Assembly: GCA_002311455.1 (NCBI GenBank)
Contig: DCAJ01000023.1
Coordinates: forward strand, 1 to 7,118
Direction: 5' to 3'
DNA length: 7,118 nucleotides
DNA from: Anaerolineales bacterium UBA1136
Lineage (GTDB): Bacteria > Chloroflexota > Anaerolineae > Anaerolineales > UBA11657
Under the pieces are notes generated by a model, which made no database searches, had not been told where the DNA came from, and saw only the letters and a list, made by a program, of their open reading frames with translations. A program made the position numbers and the translations under genes. Below are positions 1-5,618 of the stretch, piece after piece (the stretch's first letter is position 1; every line of letters begins with the position of its first letter).

Positions 1-900
1 TCTAGCTGCTCCAAAAAAACGTTTAGGTGGATATAAAGCTGCCGGGTCAAGTCCACCTGAAAGAGTACGGCCTGAAGGTGTAACTATCAAATTATAGGCA
101 CGAGCGAGACGAGTTATAGAGTCCAACAGAATAGCAACATCACGTCCACATTCTACTAAACGTCTCGCACGCTCCAAGGCCATTTCGGCTACTTTAACAT
201 GTGCAGTCACTGGCTCATCAAATGTGCTAGCTACTACTTCTGCATCCACCGACCGATCCATATCAGTCACTTCTTCGGGACGTTCTCCAATTAATGCCAC
301 CATTAGGTGGACCTGCGGATATTTCATTGAAATAGCATTTGCTACCTGTTTCAAAACAGTCGTTTTACCAGCCTTGGGAGGAGAGACAATTAATCCTCTC
401 TGACCCTTACCTATAGGAGCGACTAGGTTGATTAACCGAGTTGCCAATGAATGTTGATCGGTTTCTAAATCAAAACGTTCATCTGGAAAAATAGGTGTTA
501 ATGATTGGAAATGCGGACGTCGCTTGGCCTCTTCGGGATCCATTCCATTGACTGCTTCAACGCGAATCAGACCAAAATATTTTTCACTATCCTTTGGAGG
601 CCTAACCTGTCCAATTACCATATCTCCTGTGCGCATCCCAAAACGCTTGATCTGTGATTGACTTACATAGACATCGTTTGCACTAGGCAGCAATTGTCCG
701 GATCTCAAGAATCCGATCCCATCATCAACTATTTCTAGGATACCTCCACGTAAGGTATGGCCACCTTTCTCAGCCTTAGCCCGCAAAAGACCTAAGACTA
801 AATCATCCTTTTTCATTCGACTAAATCCAGGAACTTCCAGCTCCTTAGATAGTTTGCGTAACTCCGCCAAGTTTTTCTTTTCTAGTTTAGCTATATCCAT
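1..900 (-). CDS. rho: Transcription termination factor Rho, N-terminal 300 residues (partial, runs off the left edge)
   Basis: Rho is a hexameric RNA-dependent ATPase/translocase that loads on untranslated RNA and releases RNA polymerase. I translated this region by hand: it is open from the ATG at 900 to base 1 with no stop. E. coli Rho has 419 residues, so roughly 120 C-terminal residues are missing. Domains: a helical Rho-N domain (about 1-45, starting MDIAKLEKKNLAELRKL); an OB-fold RNA-binding domain (about 50-125) with GIGFLRSG at 61-68 and YVSQSQIKRF at 78-87; then the RecA-like ATPase with Walker A SPPKAGKT (173-180), catalytic Glu in GERPEEVTDM (205-214), Walker B VAILLDSITRLARAYN (255-270), Q-loop PSGRTLSGGLD (275-285) and PPKRFFGAAR at the end. 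A Gly (205) replaces the usual Asp before the catalytic Glu. An AGGA ribosome site lies in the last codons of glpX, 4 bases upstream of this gene, so the two are almost certainly co-transcribed. Identity is certain. Confidence 0.97.
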   Translation of the reverse strand, partial: MDIAKLEKKNLAELRKLSKELEVPGFSRMKKDDLVLGLLRAKAEKGGHTLRGGILEIVDDGIGFLRSGQLLPSANDVYVSQSQIKRFGMRTGDMVIGQVRPPKDSEKYFGLIRVEAVNGMDPEEAKRRPHFQSLTPIFPDERFDLETDQHSLATRLINLVAPIGKGQRGLIVSPPKAGKTTVLKQVANAISMKYPQVHLMVALIGERPEEVTDMDRSVDAEVVASTFDEPVTAHVKVAEMALERARRLVECGRDVAILLDSITRLARAYNLIVTPSGRTLSGGLDPAALYPPKRFFGAAR

Positions 901-904
901 ATTA

Positions 905-1909
905 TTATTCCTGATCATACATAATTTGCGAAAAACGCATAAGTTTGTCCCAACGATGTTGGCTAATAACTTCTCTAACAGTCCCAGACCTAGAACGCAT
1001 TGCTAAAGAGTGCGTTCTAGCACCACCACCAAAATACTTCACTCCGCTAACTAATTCTCCATCAGTAATGCCAGTAGCTGCAAAAAAACAATTTTCACTG
1101 GACACTAAATCGTCCATTCGAAGAACAGAATTAAAATCGTAACCCATTCTGTCACCACGCAATATTTCGTTGTCATTCCGCGGCCAAAGTTTACCTTGAA
1201 TCTCGCCACCCATACATCGTAAAGCACAAGCTGCTAGTACTCCCTCAGGTGTCCCACCAATGCCCATTAGCACATCTATCCCTGATCCAGGCCAAGCTGT
1301 CATCACTGCTCCAGCTACATCACCATCAGTAATCAACCTGATACGAGCTCCGGTCTTTCGCAAGTCGGCTATCAGACTTGCATGGCGATGACGGTCCAAC
1401 ACAACTACAGTGAGATCATCAACGTCGCAACCTTTAGATTTAGCAACATTTGACAAATTATCCTCTACTGGAGCCTCCACATCAATCGAATTTTTCGCCT
1501 CCGGACCAACAGCTATTTTGTTCATGTAAACAAATGGCCCTGGATTGAACATACTACCACTATCGGATGCCGCCACTGTAGATAAAGCGTTTGCACGACC
1601 TAGGGCAAGTAGCCTAGTACCATCGATTGGATCTACAGCAATATCAATATCTGGCGCACTACCTGTGCCTACAATTTCACCATTAAACAACATAGGAGCA
1701 TCATCTTTCTCGCCCTCTCCTATAATCACAGTGCCATTCATTTCGATCGTATTCAGCATTAGGCGCATAGCCTGCACAGCAGCCTGGTCACTACTATTTT
1801 TTTCATTACGACCCATAAACCGCCCAGATGCAAGAGCAGCTGATTCGGTCACCCTTACTAGTTCAAAAGCAAGATTACGATCTGGATCAGAACTTCTTAT
1901 ATCACTCAT
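905..1909 (-). CDS. glpX: Fructose-1,6-bisphosphatase, class II (GlpX type)
   Basis: This enzyme hydrolyses fructose 1,6-bisphosphate to fructose 6-phosphate in gluconeogenesis, in the cytoplasm and with divalent metal. In some phototrophs the family also acts on sedoheptulose bisphosphate; the sequence does not settle this. It has 334 residues, against 336 in E. coli GlpX. Visible motifs: RNEKNSSD (34-41, with Lys37 and metal ligand Asp41), GEGEKDDAPML (64-74, with Glu65 and Asp69), DPIDGT (93-98, with Asp93, Asp96 and the Thr98 that corresponds to the catalytic Thr), DGDVAGAV (195-202) and GIGGTPEGV (216-224, with ligand Glu222). Residue roles are by alignment to E. coli GlpX from memory. 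The ATG at 1909 follows a 43-base gap after cdsA with no good Shine-Dalgarno but a -10 box and a palindrome. It is followed 4 bases later by rho; the glpX-rho pair is also known from Bacillus. No key residue is missing. Confidence 0.96.
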   Translation of the reverse strand: MSDIRSSDPDRNLAFELVRVTESAALASGRFMGRNEKNSSDQAAVQAMRLMLNTIEMNGTVIIGEGEKDDAPMLFNGEIVGTGSAPDIDIAVDPIDGTRLLALGRANALSTVAASDSGSMFNPGPFVYMNKIAVGPEAKNSIDVEAPVEDNLSNVAKSKGCDVDDLTVVVLDRHRHASLIADLRKTGARIRLITDGDVAGAVMTAWPGSGIDVLMGIGGTPEGVLAACALRCMGGEIQGKLWPRNDNEILRGDRMGYDFNSVLRMDDLVSSENCFFAATGITDGELVSGVKYFGGGARTHSLAMRSRSGTVREVISQHRWDKLMRFSQIMYDQE

Positions 1910-1923
1910 TTTACAAAACTACA

Positions 1924-1935
1924 GGTATGGATACC
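1924..1935. promoter_or_regulatory. Operator-like perfect palindrome before glpX
   Basis: On the minus strand the sequence reads GGTATCCATACC: two 5-base arms around a 2-base centre, perfectly complementary. It begins 3 bases downstream of the TATAAT box and would overlap the predicted transcription start, the usual position of a repressor operator. It is short, and chance occurrence in AT-rich DNA is possible. No regulator is identified. The alternative, a small RNA hairpin near the 5' end of the glpX message, has only a 2-base loop and is less likely. Confidence 0.35.
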
Positions 1936-1938
1936 ACT

Positions 1939-1966
1939 ATTATATTTATTGTTCAAGATAATACAA
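1939..1966 (-). promoter_or_regulatory. Candidate promoter for glpX-rho
   Basis: On the minus strand a perfect TATAAT (-10) lies at 1939-1944, with TTGTAT at 1961-1966 (3 of 6 matches to TTGACA) and a 16-base spacer. The -35 element lies within the end of cdsA. A start near 1932 would give a leader of only about 22 nt before the glpX ATG. The strong -10 and its location in the only gap before glpX support a separate promoter; the weak -35 is the main doubt. Confidence 0.4.
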
Positions 1967-2783
1967 TTAGCAAAATATAATAGTAACTGGCTGATCCTGC
2001 TAACAACCATGAATCAATGCGATCAAGCACCCCACCGTGACCAGGAAAAATCCGACCAGTGTCTTTAACACCAGCCTGACGCTTAACAAGAGATATACCC
2101 AAATCCCCTATTAGACCAACTATAGACACTAGCACTCCAATAACAACTCCTTGATACCACTCTAGCACGTCAGGCGATAAACCCCCGATCCACTGCCATA
2201 GTAAAACTAACATCCCGCCAAAAGTTGCGCCGAAAGCTATACCCCCAGCAAGACCTTCCCATGTCTTATGCGGACTTGTACGAGGTGCAAGCGGACGCTT
2301 ACCATAGCGTCTACCTACAATGTAGGCGCCAGTATCTGAAAACCACAGCACAGGTAAAACAGTAAGAACTAACCATTGCCCAGAAGGCAAAGTGCGTAGT
2401 GACAACAAATGACCACCTAACACACCAATATAAACTGGGCCCATTAGAGATACTGCCCAATCTTGTAAAGAATGTAATGCTCCTCTCTCGTAATCAATTA
2501 TATGCCATATAGTTGTAGCCATGAGTACGGCTACAATACAAGGAAGTAACCAGTTTTTATCTGTCGTTACTCCAGTAACACTCGCAAATGCCCACAAACT
2601 TAACAAGCTAATCACCCGGGAAGGACGCAATGGAACTTTACCGGCGATTTCAACAAATTCCCATACAGCGACAGTTAATAAGGCAATTACCACGGCATTG
2701 TATATCCAGCCACCATGATAAATAACCCAAATAAATATCGGTACCAAAACACCCGCAGTGGCAATTCTCTGGCGTAACATCAC
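1953..2783 (-). CDS. cdsA: Phosphatidate cytidylyltransferase (CDP-diacylglycerol synthase)
   Basis: This is an integral membrane enzyme that makes CDP-diacylglycerol from CTP and phosphatidic acid, the branch point to the bacterial phospholipids. It has 276 residues, typical of the family. Several hydrophobic segments are visible, near residues 10-45, 56-72, 78-95, 112-128, 136-150, 178-200, 211-228 and 258-275. The C-terminal family signature is intact (231-257: SLVKR, then KDTGRIFPGHGG, then LDRIDS), and so is the upstream catalytic segment SDTGAYIVGRRYGKR (149-163) followed by SPHKTWEG (170-177). The start given is GTG at 2783, which overlaps the uppS stop by 4 bases; an in-frame ATG comes one codon later at 2780, forming a TGATG junction, and may be the real start. 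The neighbour uppS is its usual partner. rseP and dxr, often next in other bacteria, are not here. Confidence 0.95.
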   Translation of the reverse strand: MMLRQRIATAGVLVPIFIWVIYHGGWIYNAVVIALLTVAVWEFVEIAGKVPLRPSRVISLLSLWAFASVTGVTTDKNWLLPCIVAVLMATTIWHIIDYERGALHSLQDWAVSLMGPVYIGVLGGHLLSLRTLPSGQWLVLTVLPVLWFSDTGAYIVGRRYGKRPLAPRTSPHKTWEGLAGGIAFGATFGGMLVLLWQWIGGLSPDVLEWYQGVVIGVLVSIVGLIGDLGISLVKRQAGVKDTGRIFPGHGGVLDRIDSWLLAGSASYYYILLIVLS

Positions 2784-3511
2784 CCAATCTGTGCAGAAAC
2801 CTGACCAAACCTACGCTCCCTACTACCGAAAAACACAAGAGCCTGATGTAGTTCCTTTTCGTTAAAATCTGGCCAAAGCGCTGGTGTGAAGTACCATTCT
2901 GAATATGCACTTTGCCAGACCAAGAAGTTGCTTATACGATATTCACCACTTGTTCTAATTATCAGGTCAGGATCCGGCTGCCCAGCCGTATACAGATAGT
3001 TGCTTATTAATTCCTCAGTAACTTCTGCAGAAGAAAGACCATCGGAAATGATACGTTTTACAGCACGAACCATCTCATCTCTACCTCCATAATTAAAAGC
3101 CACATTAAGCACCAAACTAGAGTTACCACTAGTGAGTTCAACGGCCTCACTAATTTTCTGAACCAAGCGCTTGTTAACGCCAGCACAATGGCCTAAATGT
3201 CGTATCCTAACTCCATTCTTATGAAGGGACTTAAGCTCACGGTCAAGCATATTCTCTAGTAGCGCCATAAGTCCAGACACTTCCTCAGGCGGCCGCTGCC
3301 AGTTTTCTGTGGAAAATGCATAAATGGTAAGGTACTTAATCTCCAGGTTAATACACTCTTCAATTATTTTACGGAGGTTTTCTGTACCAGCGCGATGACC
3401 CGCCAACCTGGGCAAACCCCGCTGCTCAGCCCAGCGACCGTTGCCATCCATTATGATAGCTACATGCTGTGGTATAACCATAATTGGATCGCTACTTTGC
3501 CTTGTAGACAT
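2780..3511 (-). CDS. uppS: Isoprenyl (undecaprenyl) diphosphate synthase, cis-prenyltransferase
   Basis: The enzyme condenses isopentenyl diphosphate units in cis onto farnesyl diphosphate, giving the long polyprenyl diphosphate from which the lipid carrier for cell-wall and surface glycans is made. It is a soluble, dimeric, Mg-dependent cytosolic enzyme. Its 243 residues match the usual 230-255. Motifs: HVAIIMDGNGRWA (16-28, catalytic Asp22), GHRAG (38-42), YAFSTENWQRP (64-74), NYGGRDE (140-146), and the C-terminal signature DLIIRTSGE (182-190) followed by SNFLVWQSAYSEWYFTP (194-210) and LWPDF (212-216). Product chain length cannot be read from sequence. The ATG at 3511 is preceded by only a weak CGGAA. 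The ATG at codon 11 (3481) also lacks a ribosome site, so the longer start is kept. A 92-base structured gap separates it from frr, and it overlaps cdsA at its 3' end. Confidence 0.95.
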   Translation of the reverse strand: MSTRQSSDPIMVIPQHVAIIMDGNGRWAEQRGLPRLAGHRAGTENLRKIIEECINLEIKYLTIYAFSTENWQRPPEEVSGLMALLENMLDRELKSLHKNGVRIRHLGHCAGVNKRLVQKISEAVELTSGNSSLVLNVAFNYGGRDEMVRAVKRIISDGLSSAEVTEELISNYLYTAGQPDPDLIIRTSGEYRISNFLVWQSAYSEWYFTPALWPDFNEKELHQALVFFGSRERRFGQVSAQIG

Positions 3512-3529
3512 TTCCGAATTGATACAATC

Positions 3530-3544
3530 TAGAATATTATTCTA
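3530..3544. repeat. Inverted repeat (AT-rich hairpin) upstream of uppS
   Basis: The minus strand carries TAGAAT, AAT, ATTCTA: a perfect 6-bp stem with a 3-base loop, 18 bases before the uppS start. It overlaps the stop codon of the 7-codon mini-ORF. It is not a terminator, because the stem is AT-only and no U-run follows. Confidence 0.4.
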
Positions 3545-3560
3545 TGCTAGGGAATGACAT
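3537..3560 (-). other. Possible 7-codon leader ORF upstream of uppS
   Basis: On the minus strand GAGGAAAGG (3577-3569) stands 8 bases before an ATG that opens MSFPSIE and then TAA. The ribosome site is better than the one in front of uppS itself. The ATG lies inside a small hairpin (GGGA 3550-3553 pairing with TCCC 3560-3563 on the plus strand). It is not in frame with uppS. Expression is unproven; a random 7-codon ORF is common, and only the good ribosome site and the position make it worth listing. Confidence 0.2.
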
Positions 3561-3603
3561 CCCGGGGACCTTTCCTCAGCCCTCAACTACGACGGTGCAC
3601 ATA

Positions 3604-4161
3604 TTATACATGCATAACTTCATCGTGTTTACTCTCTCCAAGCATATTAATCTTTTCCACTGACTGGTCAGTTAGCTTCTGTAACTCTTTCTGACCCCTT
3701 TCTAATTCGTCTTCTGAAATTAATTTTTCGCGCTCAAAATCACGCATGTCATTCTGCACGTCTCGACGTACATTCCGAACGGATACGCGGGCCTCTTCTA
3801 CCCGCTGTCCAACCACCCTAGTTAATTCCTTCCTGCGATCCTCAGTCAAAGGTGGAATGCTTAGTCGTATAATTTTTCCATCATTGTTTGGAGTAAGTCC
3901 TAAATCTGATGCCATAATACTACGCTCAATTTCACCAACAGTGCTACTATCGAATGGTGTTATTGCCAACATTCGTGGTTCCGGAACACTTATACTGGCC
4001 AGTTGATTAAGAGGAGTCTGCTGATCATAGTAATTTACCATCAATTTTTCTACAAGAACAGGTGAAGCTCTACCAGTTCGAATAGTTGCTAGTCCATCCT
4101 CCAATAACCGGATAGAAGATTGCATGCGATCTCTAGCATCTTGCATCAATTCCTTAATCAT
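3604..4161 (-). CDS. frr: Ribosome recycling factor
   Basis: RRF, with EF-G, splits the post-termination ribosome so that its subunits and mRNA can be reused. From the ATG at 4161 it has 185 residues, the same as E. coli, and the start MIKELMQDARDRM aligns with E. coli MISDIRKDAEVRM. A TTG two codons earlier (4167) stands at better distance (6 bases) from the only Shine-Dalgarno (GAGG, 4173-4176), so 187 residues is a real alternative; I chose ATG for the family alignment. Motifs: IRTGRASP (27-34) in the long three-helix domain I, the beta domain II (about 31-105) with TPLNQLA (49-55), and PPLTEDRRKEL (103-113), then the return helices with RNVRRD (129-134), the hinge-proximal Arg cluster that contacts 23S rRNA. 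It lies 103 bases after pyrH in the standard rpsB-tsf-pyrH-frr order. Confidence 0.96.
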   Translation of the reverse strand: MIKELMQDARDRMQSSIRLLEDGLATIRTGRASPVLVEKLMVNYYDQQTPLNQLASISVPEPRMLAITPFDSSTVGEIERSIMASDLGLTPNNDGKIIRLSIPPLTEDRRKELTRVVGQRVEEARVSVRNVRRDVQNDMRDFEREKLISEDELERGQKELQKLTDQSVEKINMLGESKHDEVMHV

Positions 4162-4225
4162 AGTCAAATTAGACCTCAGAAACTATTTATTGAATTATTG
4201 GAATATTACTAATTTAGGCACCGTC

Positions 4226-4254
4226 AGTATACACCCAGGCTAACTTTATGTGAG
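4226..4254 (-). promoter_or_regulatory. Weak candidate promoter before frr
   Basis: In the 103-base pyrH-frr gap the minus strand has TATACT (4226-4231, 5 of 6 to TATAAT, preceded directly by TG) and CTCACA (4249-4254, 4 of 6 to TTGACA) with a 17-base spacer. The rest of the gap is AT-rich with nothing else recognisable. Such matches arise easily by chance in this composition. Confidence 0.22.
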
Positions 4255-4270
4255 AACAAACTAGTTTGGA

Positions 4271-4990
4271 TTAATTGGACACCAATGTTCCTACTCTGTC
4301 CCCCTTCACAACTTTCAATAGGCTTTCTTCCTCCCATAAGTTGATTACTGCAATAGGCATATTGTTGTCCATGCACAATGACAAGGCAGTACTATCCATA
4401 ACCTTCAAACGGAGATTTATGGCTTCCATATAAGAAAGTCGATCGAACTTCTTGGCATCAGGGTTTTCTTGAGGATCAGAGGAGTAGACGCCATCAACCT
4501 TAGTTGCCTTTATCAGTATATCAGCATCTATTTCGACTGCCCGAAGTGCCCCGGCCGTATCAGTTGTAAAGTAAGGGTTTCCTGTACCTCCTCCTAGAAT
4601 GACCAACCTACCCTTCTCCAAATGACGTACAGCCCTACGCCAGATATAGGGTTCCGCAACAGCATTCATTTCTATTGCTGTCTGCACACGTGTAGATATT
4701 CCGCTCCGCTCAAGAGCATCTTGCAAAGCAATGGCATTCATTACAGTGGCAAGCATACCCATATGGTCAGCAATAGTACGCTCCATTCCACTATCAGTCC
4801 CAGTACTGCCGCGCCACAAGTTGCCAGCCCCTACAACTATTGCTATCTGTACTCCTTGACTGGTAACAGAACTTATCACATCGGCGACCCTGTCAGCCTG
4901 CTTAGGATCAATTCCAGCACCATTAGATGGTGCTAGAGCTTCTCCTCCCAATTTCAAGAGTATCCGTTTGTATTTATAAGTCTTACTCAT
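4271..4990 (-). CDS. pyrH: Uridylate kinase (UMP kinase)
   Basis: PyrH phosphorylates UMP to UDP with ATP, feeding all pyrimidine nucleotides. It is a hexamer of the amino-acid-kinase fold, usually activated by GTP and inhibited by UTP. It has 239 residues (E. coli 241). Motifs in order: RILLKLGGEAL (9-19) with phosphate-binding Lys13, VVGAGNLWRGS (52-62), DHMGMLATVMNAIALQDAL (75-93), GGGTGNPYFTTDTA (133-146) and KATKVDGVYSSDP (161-173), then KVMDSTAL (196-203). The first motif has Gly15 where most homologues have Ser (KLSGEA). The ATG at 4990 is 33 bases after tsf and has no clear Shine-Dalgarno, so translation may depend on coupling to tsf. Its place between tsf and frr is the most common bacterial arrangement. 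Confidence 0.97.
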   Translation of the reverse strand: MSKTYKYKRILLKLGGEALAPSNGAGIDPKQADRVADVISSVTSQGVQIAIVVGAGNLWRGSTGTDSGMERTIADHMGMLATVMNAIALQDALERSGISTRVQTAIEMNAVAEPYIWRRAVRHLEKGRLVILGGGTGNPYFTTDTAGALRAVEIDADILIKATKVDGVYSSDPQENPDAKKFDRLSYMEAINLRLKVMDSTALSLCMDNNMPIAVINLWEEESLLKVVKGDRVGTLVSN

Positions 4991-5023
4991 ATCTGACTAC
5001 TTCGTATTTGAAACCAAGTTACC

Positions 5024-5617
5024 TCATTTACCAAGTTCAAAACGAGTAAACCTGTGTATAATAATATTTTCGCCAAATCTTGCTATCGAATTGTTAACCA
5101 GATCCTGGATATTTTGATCCTCGTCTTTCACAAAAGGCTGCCTTAGTAGACAAACCTGCTTATAATATTTCTCCAGCTTTCCAGCAACAACCTTGTCAAC
5201 AATATCCTCAGGCTTTCCTTCTTTCAGGGCCTGCTCTCGAAAAAGCTGCTCCTCTTTGGACAAAGATTTGGATGGAATGTCATCTTTATCAATACATAAC
5301 GGGTTAGCCATCGCTATATGTAAAAGGATATCATGTACCAAAGCACGGAAATCATCGGTTTTAGCAACAAAATCTGTCTCGCAGTTAACCTCGACAATTA
5401 CTCCGACACGATTACCGGGATGTATGTACGAGTCAACCAGACCCTCACTTGCACCTCTACCAGCCTTGTTGGCAACGCTAGACAATCCTTGTTTCCTAAG
5501 CCAATCTACAGCCTGATCAAGATCTCCGTCGCTGTTCTCCAAAGCTTTCTTACAATCGAGTATTGGAGCTCCGGTCGCGACGCGCAATTCTTTTACCTGA
5601 GTAGCACTTACCCCCAT
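5024..5617 (-). CDS. tsf: Translation elongation factor Ts (short form)
   Basis: EF-Ts is the nucleotide exchange factor that releases GDP from EF-Tu. Visible: an N-terminal UBA-like domain (about 4-43) with LRVATGAPILDCKKAL (11-26), the first family signature; GLVDSYIHPGNRVGVIVEVN (59-78); TDFVAKTDDF (81-90), whose TDFVA inserts into EF-Tu; then a charged helical stretch (about 118-150), LLRQPFVKDE (157-166) and a C-terminal strand. The length of 197 residues matches the short single-core form (about 196 in Thermus) rather than the 283 of E. coli, which has a duplicated core. The ATG at 5617 is one base after the rpsB stop (TAATATG junction), with GAAGG in the rpsB end serving as ribosome site, so rpsB and tsf are very likely translationally coupled and expressed at similar level. 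Confidence 0.96.
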   Translation of the reverse strand: MGVSATQVKELRVATGAPILDCKKALENSDGDLDQAVDWLRKQGLSSVANKAGRGASEGLVDSYIHPGNRVGVIVEVNCETDFVAKTDDFRALVHDILLHIAMANPLCIDKDDIPSKSLSKEEQLFREQALKEGKPEDIVDKVVAGKLEKYYKQVCLLRQPFVKDEDQNIQDLVNNSIARFGENIIIHRFTRFELGK

Positions 5618-5618
5618 A

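Noticed and set aside
1545..1961. Open frame of 138 codons on the plus strand, antisense to glpX
   Set aside because: Lies wholly opposite the conserved glpX frame; no recognisable protein features or upstream signals.
2650..2910. 86-codon minus-strand frame across the uppS-cdsA junction
   Set aside because: Overlaps two certain genes in another frame; a shadow of their codon use.
3512..3603. Resemblance of GAGGAAAGGTCC in the frr-uppS gap to the conserved GAGGAAAGUCC of RNase P RNA
   Set aside because: There is an extra base in the motif and only 92 bases are available, far too short for rnpB; the other conserved regions are absent.
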